A stretch of DNA of 5,481 nt from Streptococcus oralis. GTDB lineage: Bacteria > Bacillota > Bacilli > Lactobacillales > Streptococcaceae. The notes beneath the pieces are model-generated. The model made no database searches and had not been told where the DNA came from. It saw only the letters and a program-made list of their open reading frames with translations. Each line of letters opens with the position of its first letter. The stretch's first letter is position 1. The translations under genes were made by a program, and so were the position numbers. Location of the stretch: positions 1-5,481 of the forward strand of contig CAJPKC010000097.1 in the NCBI GenBank assembly GCA_905370255.1, read 5' to 3'. Below are positions 1 through 5,481 of this stretch, one piece after another.

Positions 1-520
1 GGAAACGTGACAGAATCGTCTTCTTATAAAGTTTCCCACCCGAATGAGTCCCTACACGATTTCCGTAGAACATCTCTTTTAAGGCTGTATAGCGATCTAA
101 TTTTTCAGAAGATTTCTCCGTTAAAGAGCCAGAGAAATCTTTAGATTCATAATCTCGAACTTCAATCACTGGAGTTGCTACTAGTTCAACTCCGTATTTA
201 TCTCTAAGTCCTACTAAATATTCTACAGTCCTTCTATCGTAATAATCATCTGAATCAACAAAGATAATCCAATCAGTTGAGGCTTCTTTAACTCCTGTAT
301 TTCGAGCATTTGATAGTCCTCCATTTTCAATATGGAGTACTCGTACACGCTCATCTTCTTGAGCATGTTGAGCACAAATTTCTCCAGAAGCATCTGGCGA
401 ACCATCGTCTACCAATATAATCTAAATATTTGTGTACGTCTGCTGTCTGAGGCTATTGACGCAATAGTTTAAGTAAGTTTCGACATTATACACAGGTACA
501 ACAATAGAAACCTTTTCCAT
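1..520 (-). pseudogene. GT2-family glycosyltransferase, interrupted by an in-frame TAG and cut by the window edge
   Basis: The reading frame starts at ATG 520 and is open for 32 codons. It meets TAG at 424-422, then stays open in the same frame to the left edge, giving about 173 codons in all. Typical GT2 capsule transferases are about 300-340 residues, so the 3' half lies outside. Family signatures sit on both sides of the stop: an N-terminal beta strand (SIVVPVYNV, residues 5-13), then VDDGSPD (37-43), GGLSNARNTG (67-76) and the metal-binding FVDSDD (87-92). Homologues usually have Glu or another acidic residue where TAG falls (NIxIILVDDGS), so a single GAG-to-TAG change would explain it. 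The family is a cytoplasmic GT-A fold enzyme that adds one sugar to the lipid-linked repeat unit; its donor cannot be read from this fragment. An AAGGA ribosome site (533-529) lies 8 bases before the ATG, and mnaA ends 5 bases upstream. No plausible restart follows the stop closely enough to keep the first strand. A sequencing error remains possible. Confidence 0.85.
422..424 (-). other. In-frame nonsense codon (TAG) in the GT2 gene
   Basis: This TAG is codon 33 counted from the ATG at 520. The codons before it (…TYTNI) and after it (IILVDDGSPD…) join into a normal GT2 N-terminus without any frame change, so it is a point substitution and not an indel. One G-to-T change from GAG would produce it. 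Confidence 0.85.
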
Positions 521-525
521 TATCC

Positions 526-1614
526 CTATCCTTCAAAAATGATATCAACGATTCGCTCACAAGCCTTCCCATCTCCATAAGGATTGCTTGCCTTACTCAT
601 CTTGTTGTATTCCTCTTCATTTTCCAAAAGAAGCTTAAAATTCGTATAAATATTTTCTTCTTCTGTTCCTACCAATTTCAAAGTTCCTGCCGCAATCCCT
701 TCAGGACGTTCTGTGGTATCACGCATGACTAAAACTGGTTTCCCTAAGGATGGAGCTTCTTCTTGAACTCCACCAGAATCTGTTAAAATCATGTAGCTTT
801 GATTCATAAAATTATGGAAATCAATGACCTCTAAAGGTTCAATAATTTTCATACGTTCATTATCGCCAAATACTTTACTGGCCAATTCACGAACCTTAGG
901 GTTTTTATGAATTGGGTAAACAACTTTTACATCTTCAAATTCATTTAAAATACGATTAACAGCATTAAACATATTTTCCATTGGTTGCCCAAGATTTTCA
1001 CGTCTGTGAGCTGTCAGCATAATTAGTTTACTATCCTTAGCCCACTCTAAAATTGGGTGGTCATAATTATCCTGAACAGTTGTCTTCAAAGCGTCAATAA
1101 CGGTATTCCCTGTTACAAAAATATTCCCTCTTCCCTCTTTTAGAAGATTTTCCTTTGCAACTTCTGTCGGAGCAAAATTATAATCTGCAATAATAGAAGC
1201 AGTCTGACGGTTGAACTCCTCAGGGAATGGACTTTGAAGATTGTAGGTTCTTAAACCTGCTTCCACGTGTCCAACTTTTATTCCCATGTAAAAGGCTGCC
1301 AAGGCCGTTGCGAAAGTTGTCGTCGTATCTCCGTGAACAAGTACAATATCTGGTTTTTCTTGTTCAAGCACCGCTTGAATTTTGTCAAGAATACTGGTCG
1401 TAATTGAAAATAGGGTTTGATTCGCCTTCATAATCCCCAGATCATAATCAGGAACGACTTTAAAGACATCCAAAACTTGCTCAAGCATCTCCTTATGTTG
1501 TCCAGTCACGCAGACAAGTGTCTTAATCGAGTCATTTTTTTTCAACTCGTTTACCAAAGGACACATTTTGATTGCTTCTGGACGCGTCCCAAAAACCAAC
1601 ATGACTTTTTTCAT
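526..1614 (-). CDS. mnaA: UDP-N-acetylglucosamine 2-epimerase (non-hydrolysing)
   Basis: The 362-residue protein has the usual length for the MnaA/WecB family. It interconverts UDP-GlcNAc and UDP-ManNAc in the cytoplasm, supplying ManNAc for surface polysaccharide. Visible signatures are the N-terminal FGTRPEAIKM (8-17), HGDTTTT (94-100), GHVEAGLRT (115-123), PFPEEFNR (129-136), TAHRREN (201-207) and DSGGVQEEAPSLGKPVLVMR (279-298). The residues matching the catalytic set described for E. coli WecB are present: Asp96, Glu118, Glu132 and His203. The ATG overlaps the upstream GT4 stop in an ATGA arrangement (1614-1611). A good AAGGGAG ribosome site (1628-1622) lies 7 bases ahead, which fixes the start. 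The gene is intact and probably translationally coupled to its neighbour. Its presence beside a WchO-like transferase suggests a ManNAc-containing repeat unit. wecB is an equivalent name. Confidence 0.95.
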   Translation of the reverse strand: MKKVMLVFGTRPEAIKMCPLVNELKKNDSIKTLVCVTGQHKEMLEQVLDVFKVVPDYDLGIMKANQTLFSITTSILDKIQAVLEQEKPDIVLVHGDTTTTFATALAAFYMGIKVGHVEAGLRTYNLQSPFPEEFNRQTASIIADYNFAPTEVAKENLLKEGRGNIFVTGNTVIDALKTTVQDNYDHPILEWAKDSKLIMLTAHRRENLGQPMENMFNAVNRILNEFEDVKVVYPIHKNPKVRELASKVFGDNERMKIIEPLEVIDFHNFMNQSYMILTDSGGVQEEAPSLGKPVLVMRDTTERPEGIAAGTLKLVGTEEENIYTNFKLLLENEEEYNKMSKASNPYGDGKACERIVDIIFEG

Positions 1615-2696
1615 TTTGATTCTCCCTTTAGTTCTCTATACAGTTTCCTATAGTTCTCCAAGAATAAAGGATAACTAAATTTATTTTCATAGTCATTCTT
1701 TGCTTGGCTAGAAAGTTCCTGTCTTAATGTTGCATCTGTAGCTAATTTATCAATAGCAGATGCTAGAGCAGCAGGGTCTTTTGCCGGAACTAGAACCCCA
1801 TTTTTATTTGTTACAACTTCGTTTAATCCCGGTATATCCGTCGCAACTAAGGTTTTGCTATTCATAAATGCCTCAATAGCAACTAGGCCAAATCCTTCAA
1901 ATACTGAAGGTAAAACACAAAAATCAAAACTATTGATACATTCTACGATATCCTTGCGATACCCTAAAAATGTTACCGAATCTTGAAGATGAAGCTCTTT
2001 AACCTTATTCTCAAGTTCATTTTTAAGCTCACCATCACCGACGATAAACAATCGAATATCCTTTACCGTAAGTAAAGACATAGCTTCAATAAGATATATC
2101 AAGCCCTTCTGTTCAGATAATCTTGCAATACACCCTATTTTAATCCCACTATAACTGATAATCTCATCGACTGGGTCATCCGTTTCTTTTAAAACAACTC
2201 CATTATAAATAACCCTACGATCAGTAATCACTACGTCTTCTTTTAGGTTTTTATTTACTGCCTCTCCTACTGCTACACTTTTAGCATTTCCTAAAGCAAA
2301 TTTATATAGAGGTAATTTATCTTTGAAGACATTGTGGGCAGTATAAACGTGAGTTAATTTTGGATAAACAAAATTTAATAATCGAATATAAAAAGCGGCC
2401 ATACGATGATGAGTGTGAACTATAGTAATCTCATTATTTTTGATAATCTGGCGAATAGTATATAGAAGCTTTAATATTGTCAAAGGATTTTTACTATCGA
2501 TATCTAAAATTTTATGATGTTGAATCCCTTGAGCAGCCAGTTCGCTCTCCCAAAGCCCACCAGTAGACGCCACATGGACACTATCAAACTCATCTTTCAA
2601 ATCTGAGCTCAATTGGTAGACAATTCTCTCTGCACCACCAATATCCATGGTACGTGAAATATGTAAAATATTATTTTTTTGATTTTCGTTTTTCAT
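1611..2696 (-). CDS. GT4-family (GT-B fold) glycosyltransferase
   Basis: The 361-residue protein is of normal GT4 length and appears complete. The N-terminal acceptor domain begins with ILHISRTMDIGGAERIV (10-26), which carries the glycine-rich GGAE loop typical of the family. VHTHHRMAA (93-101) and YTAHNVF (118-124) follow. The C-terminal donor domain has IGCIARLSEQKG (187-198), where Arg192 and Lys197 match the usual phosphate-binding pair, FIVGDGEL (217-224), and the E-x7-E motif Glu267-Glu275 in FEGFGLVAIEAF. It should work on the inner membrane face, transferring one sugar from a nucleotide donor to the lipid-linked oligosaccharide. Donor and linkage cannot be inferred, and I do not assign a wch/wcj name. 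The start at 2696 overlaps the end of the upstream transferase gene by 26 bases, with a weak AAGCGAG site (2709-2703) 6 bases ahead. Hand-counted GC over 2041-2520 is about 31%, lower than its neighbours. Confidence 0.9.
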   Translation of the reverse strand: MKNENQKNNILHISRTMDIGGAERIVYQLSSDLKDEFDSVHVASTGGLWESELAAQGIQHHKILDIDSKNPLTILKLLYTIRQIIKNNEITIVHTHHRMAAFYIRLLNFVYPKLTHVYTAHNVFKDKLPLYKFALGNAKSVAVGEAVNKNLKEDVVITDRRVIYNGVVLKETDDPVDEIISYSGIKIGCIARLSEQKGLIYLIEAMSLLTVKDIRLFIVGDGELKNELENKVKELHLQDSVTFLGYRKDIVECINSFDFCVLPSVFEGFGLVAIEAFMNSKTLVATDIPGLNEVVTNKNGVLVPAKDPAALASAIDKLATDATLRQELSSQAKNDYENKFSYPLFLENYRKLYRELKGESK

Positions 2697-3411
2697 CTAA
2701 TACTCGCTTAATAAACGTGACATTTCCTACGAAATAACGTTTAAAGAGACGTTTAGGTTCATTTGCCACTCGGAACAGCCACTCAAGATGCGCATGTTGC
2801 ATCCATAAAGGAGCTCGTTTAATATGGCCAGATAAAACGTCAAAACTACCTCCAACTCCCATAAAGACCGAGTTTACTCCATTGTCCATAAACTTCTGGA
2901 TCAAGTACTCCTTTTTAGGAGAGGTAATGCCAACAAAGACAAAGTCAGGATTCTTCTCACGAATATCTTCTTGAATAGCCTCTTCCTCTTCTGCAGAGAA
3001 ATAGCCATTGCGATGCCCCACTACTCGGAGATTCGGATAATCCTTTTTAAAGATAGTTAACATATCTGTCAAGACTTCCTCTTTTGCCCCGAAGAAGTAG
3101 ACAGAGTAGCCTTTTTCATTGGCCAAATGGAGCAATTCCTGCATCAAATCAATCCCAGCGACTCTCTCAGGAACTTGATAACCTAAAAAACGGGAAGCAA
3201 GAACAACTGAAGCCCCATCTGCATTAATGATTTCAGAATCGTTAACAATCTTTTTAATAGATTCATCTGTTTGACATTGATTAATTTTGTCTGCATTCAC
3301 TCCCATTAAGTGGAGTGGACGTTGATCAAGAACAAATTTTTCAACAGCTTGGACAGTTTCGTCCATTGTTAAGGGGTCAATTCTGACCCCCATTAAATTA
3401 AAACTATTCAA
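2671..3411 (-). CDS. wchO: WecG/TagA/CpsF-family (GT26) glycosyltransferase, probable ManNAc transferase (WchO-like)
   Basis: From a TTG start at 3411 this is 246 residues, the normal family length. TagA/WecG enzymes transfer ManNAc or ManNAcA to a lipid-linked first sugar. WchO of pneumococcal serotypes 9 and 19 is regarded as a ManNAc transferase acting after WchA. Visible blocks are MGVRID (7-12), HLMGVNADKINQC (34-46), INADGASVVLASR (62-74), ERVAGIDLM (82-90), YFFGAK (105-110), GHRNGYF (132-138), FVFVGITSPKKE (157-168) and FMGVGGSFDVLSG (183-195). Asp65 matches the proposed catalytic base of TagA. Arg214 and Arg221 in the WLFRVANEPKRLFKRY region match C-terminal substrate-binding arginines of TagA. 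GGGGAG (3423-3418), 6 bases before TTG, decides the start. Extension to an ATG at 3480 would run 70 bases into licD, and the ATG at 3393 has no ribosome site. The gene lies one base after the licD stop. The symbol rests on remembered similarity. Confidence 0.88.
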   Translation of the reverse strand: MNSFNLMGVRIDPLTMDETVQAVEKFVLDQRPLHLMGVNADKINQCQTDESIKKIVNDSEIINADGASVVLASRFLGYQVPERVAGIDLMQELLHLANEKGYSVYFFGAKEEVLTDMLTIFKKDYPNLRVVGHRNGYFSAEEEEAIQEDIREKNPDFVFVGITSPKKEYLIQKFMDNGVNSVFMGVGGSFDVLSGHIKRAPLWMQHAHLEWLFRVANEPKRLFKRYFVGNVTFIKRVLDEKRKSKK

Positions 3412-3412
3412 T

Positions 3413-4198
3413 TTAATCTCCCCACGTAGACTCAAAATGACCCTTACGCTCAGCTTCTTTTGGCAGTTGCATGTAATCACCGTATATTTTTGTCAAATAT
3501 TCATCAGGATTTGCATGACAACTAATTTTTAAGTTTTCAAACTCTAGTAATTGCGGTTCACCGAATACTTCTTTTCTTGCGAGTTCTCGTTCGCGGTAGG
3601 AACCCAAGACATTTCCGACCATGTTACTAGTCTCGTAATCATATTGTTTAATGATACTTTGTAATTTTTTGTTAATTTTTGAAGTGTTTAAGAGTTTATT
3701 TAATTTTAAGGCTCTTGAAACTTTTACAATCGCATTTTCGAACGAACCTCTATCTCGCTCATGCAAACGATCGATAACAGAAATTTTAGACAAAGCACGA
3801 TAGAACTTTATTTTATTTGTATGCACCCAGTAATGGATTCCGTCTTCTGGGTAACCGTCTAAGGGAAAGATATCAATAAAAGGACTACACCATTCATTGC
3901 CAAATTGAATTTGGATTGAAGTATCCATAATCGAAGTATTACCTAGATTATCATCGTGAAGTCTTAATATAACACTTTCAGGAAGCTCTTTCTCACAAAT
4001 TGACAAGAATTTTTCATAATCTTTTCTAGGCATCCCTAAATCCATATCGTCATCCCACGGGATAAAACCCTTATGACGAATAGCGCCGAGTAAAGTTCCA
4101 CCCAATGCATAATAACGCAAATCATGTCTTTTACAAAGATCGATATAACTTTCTAAAAGAGTTAACTCTCCTAATTGAATTTCTCTCACTTTATTCAT
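3413..4198 (-). CDS. LicD-family protein (phosphocholine or related phospho-substituent transferase)
   Basis: The protein has 261 residues from ATG 4198, or 267 from ATG 4216. It carries the LicD nucleotidyltransferase-fold core near the N-terminus: YYALGGTLLGAIRHKGF (29-45) followed by IPWDDDMDLGMPRKDYEKF (46-64), where the acidic cluster Asp49-Asp51/Asp53 should bind metal. Later family blocks are PFIDIFPLDG (106-115) and YGDYMQLP (239-246). LicD proteins transfer phosphocholine from CDP-choline to teichoic acid sugars; relatives in capsule clusters may transfer phosphocholine, glycerol-phosphate or ribitol-phosphate to a repeat-unit sugar. The substrate here is unknown. No membrane segment is evident, so it should be cytoplasmic. 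I prefer ATG 4198: it fits family N-termini, lies 4 bases past the wchA stop and has GGAG 12 bases ahead. ATG 4216 would overlap wchA by 14 bases and has no properly spaced ribosome site. Hand-counted GC (3481-4200) is about 34%, against 39% in the next gene. Confidence 0.88.
   Translation of the reverse strand: MNKVREIQLGELTLLESYIDLCKRHDLRYYALGGTLLGAIRHKGFIPWDDDMDLGMPRKDYEKFLSICEKELPESVILRLHDDNLGNTSIMDTSIQIQFGNEWCSPFIDIFPLDGYPEDGIHYWVHTNKIKFYRALSKISVIDRLHERDRGSFENAIVKVSRALKLNKLLNTSKINKKLQSIIKQYDYETSNMVGNVLGSYRERELARKEVFGEPQLLEFENLKISCHANPDEYLTKIYGDYMQLPKEAERKGHFESTWGD
3418..3423 (-). promoter_or_regulatory. Ribosome binding site selecting the TTG start of the WchO-like gene
   Basis: GGGGAG lies inside the last codons of licD, 6 bases before TTG at 3411-3409. 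No comparable site precedes the in-frame ATGs at 3480 or 3393. Its position favours coupling of translation to termination at the licD TAA (3415-3413). Confidence 0.75.
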
Positions 4199-4202
4199 AG
4201 AA

Positions 4203-5480
4203 TCATTTAGCTCCATCTCTCATCAGCACTACTTTTATTGTTTTTAATAAAATTTCGAAGTCTTTCCAAATTGTCCAATCATCGATATAAGCGACATCTA
4301 GTTTGACAACATCGTCAAAGTTGGTAATTCCACTTCGACCACTAATTTGCCACAAGCCAGTAATTCCTGGTTTGAAACTCAAACGACGTTTTTGTTCAGG
4401 TGTGTATTTTTCGTATTCGTCCACTGTTGGAGGTCGAGTTCCTACTAGGCTCATATCACCAATCAACACATTCCAAAATTGGGGCAGTTCATCCAAACTT
4501 GTCTTTCGAATAAAGTGTCCAATTTTGGTAACGCGAGGGTCATTGTCCATCTTAAACATACCACCCTGCATGGTATTTTGGTCCATCAATTGCTGCTTGA
4601 TTTCTTCCGCATCTACTCTCATAGAACGGAATTTATAAAAAGTGAAATGACGACCATTTTTCCCTATTCGAGTTTGAGAAAAGATCGCTGGTCCACCATC
4701 TTTTCGAATCATCGGAACAAGGACTATGCTTACCAGTCCACAAATGATGAGCCCAACAATTGCCCCTAAAATATCAATAATTCGTTTGGCAACTATGTGG
4801 CTTGGTTTATATAAGTTTGTAGAAAAAGTTACTACATTCAATCCAGCCATCTCATGGATCTGTTTATTTCTACCTAAATTCTTATCAAAGGCATTTAAAT
4901 TAACAGTAACATCAATTCCCATCGTTTCAAATTGTGAAATAATGCTACCAATATCATAATCCTCACTAGGTAGGTTCACAAAGACTTCGTCTACTACCTC
5001 ATGAGTTGCATAATTAATGAGGTTTTCTCGAGGAATAACCGTTACTTTATTGTGTTTAAAATCTGGTTTATCTAGTACACTCACAGCGACAAGTTTCCCA
5101 CCGACATCAGTTGCATTTAACAAACGGTCGATAACCTTCTCAATTCGGGTTGTCGCAGTGATCAAAATGATTTTACGGCTCCCCTTTAAATTATGGTTAA
5201 AATGAACCCAATATTTTTTGATAACAAAACTCAGGAAATAATTAAACACCCCGTACAAAGATAGGAAGTAAATCATACCCCGTCTAGAAATTACAAATTG
5301 ATCCTTCAGAAAAAAACTAGAAAAACTAATCAGCAATGCAAAAAAGATGATGTATTTTACTATCTCTATCAATTCGACGGATTGACTGCGTTTGAAAAAA
5401 TCCTTTCCGTAGCCACTGATATAGAAGGCTGCAAAATGAAGAAAATACAGAACAAAAACCGTTTTTGCAACAATTTCTGT
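4203..5480 (-). CDS. wchA: Undecaprenyl-phosphate glucose-1-phosphate transferase (priming transferase), 5' end outside window
   Basis: The frame is open from the right edge to TGA at 4205-4203, giving 425 visible residues. Pneumococcal WchA/CpsE is about 455, so about 30 N-terminal residues are missing. The enzyme transfers Glc-1-P from UDP-Glc to undecaprenyl phosphate at the membrane, starting each repeat unit. Three hydrophobic helices are visible (about 4-20, 41-58 and 68-87). A cytoplasmic Rossmann-like region follows, beginning with SRKIILITAT (101-110). Then comes the conserved hydrophobic segment after KRIIDILGA (about 232-257) and the catalytic bacterial sugar transferase domain: QTRIGKNGRHFTFYKFRSM (269-287), RKTSLDELPQFWNVL (325-339) with the Asp330-Glu331 pair, GDMSLVGTRPP (341-351) and FKPGITGLWQISGRS (369-383). 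The conserved end MRDGAK is typical of streptococcal WchA. The TTG at 5372 in this frame is an internal leucine, not a start: YISGYGKDFFKRSQ-type family sequence continues upstream. Equivalent name: cpsE. Confidence 0.95.
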   Translation of the reverse strand, partial: TEIVAKTVFVLYFLHFAAFYISGYGKDFFKRSQSVELIEIVKYIIFFALLISFSSFFLKDQFVISRRGMIYFLSLYGVFNYFLSFVIKKYWVHFNHNLKGSRKIILITATTRIEKVIDRLLNATDVGGKLVAVSVLDKPDFKHNKVTVIPRENLINYATHEVVDEVFVNLPSEDYDIGSIISQFETMGIDVTVNLNAFDKNLGRNKQIHEMAGLNVVTFSTNLYKPSHIVAKRIIDILGAIVGLIICGLVSIVLVPMIRKDGGPAIFSQTRIGKNGRHFTFYKFRSMRVDAEEIKQQLMDQNTMQGGMFKMDNDPRVTKIGHFIRKTSLDELPQFWNVLIGDMSLVGTRPPTVDEYEKYTPEQKRRLSFKPGITGLWQISGRSGITNFDDVVKLDVAYIDDWTIWKDFEILLKTIKVVLMRDGAK

Positions 5481-5481
5481 T

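Noticed and set aside
223..405. Short minus-strand open frame of 60 codons
   Set aside because: It is an out-of-frame shadow inside the GT2 gene. The GT2 frame over the same bases holds VDDGS, GGLSNARN and DSDD motifs, while this one shows no family features.
521..525. Possible terminator or promoter in the gap between mnaA and the GT2 gene
   Set aside because: The gap is only 5 bases and holds part of the GT2 ribosome binding region; no hairpin followed by a T-run is present.
1417..1653. Plus-strand open frame spanning the mnaA/GT4 junction
   Set aside because: It is antisense to two strongly supported genes and has no recognisable motif.
3412..3480. N-terminal extension of the WchO-like gene to ATG 3480
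   Set aside because: The extra residues are a shadow of the licD 3' end, have no homology to the family, and lack a suitable ribosome site.
4303..5205. Several plus-strand open frames of 62-111 codons (4303-4638, 4479-4769, 4726-4959, 5017-5205)
   Set aside because: All are antisense to wchA, overlap one another and show no domain; they are shadows of a conserved coding region.
5370..5372. Possible TTG start for wchA
   Set aside because: The frame stays open to the window edge and the upstream residues match the expected membrane region of WchA, so this is an internal leucine.

Overview
The window is an internal piece of a capsular or cell-surface polysaccharide operon from a low-GC Gram-positive bacterium. 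It is most likely a mitis-group Streptococcus (S. pneumoniae, S. mitis or S. oralis). The basis for this is the near-diagnostic C-terminus of a WchA/CpsE-type priming transferase, a WchO-like WecG/TagA/CpsF transferase and an MnaA-type epimerase. Hand-counted GC is roughly 31-41% depending on the gene. Species was judged from remembered family sequences, not from a search.

All genes lie on the minus strand, so the operon reads from the right edge to the left. The order is: (1) wchA, from the right edge to 4203, lacking about 30 N-terminal residues; (2) a LicD-family nucleotidyltransferase-fold protein, 4198-3413; (3) a WchO-like ManNAc transferase, 3411-2671, which starts at TTG; (4) a GT4 glycosyltransferase, 2696-1611; (5) UDP-GlcNAc 2-epimerase mnaA/wecB, 1614-526; (6) a GT2 glycosyltransferase beginning at 520 and running off the left edge, interrupted by an in-frame TAG at codon 33. 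Genes overlap or are separated by no more than 5 bases. No promoter, terminator, RNA gene, mobile element or CRISPR array was seen. No gene-free stretch exceeds a few bases.

The genes fit Wzx/Wzy-type repeat-unit assembly. WchA would place Glc-1-P on undecaprenyl phosphate. MnaA would make UDP-ManNAc. The WchO-like enzyme would add ManNAc as the second sugar, and the GT4 and GT2 enzymes would add later sugars. LicD would add a phospho-substituent such as phosphocholine or a phospho-alditol. The polymerase, flippase and the cpsA-D regulatory/kinase genes would lie outside the window.

The most notable points are the nonsense codon in the GT2 gene, the licD gene placed between the priming transferase and the presumed second-sugar transferase, and the TTG start of the WchO-like gene. 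I see no sign of an undescribed type of system; the novelty would be in the polysaccharide structure.
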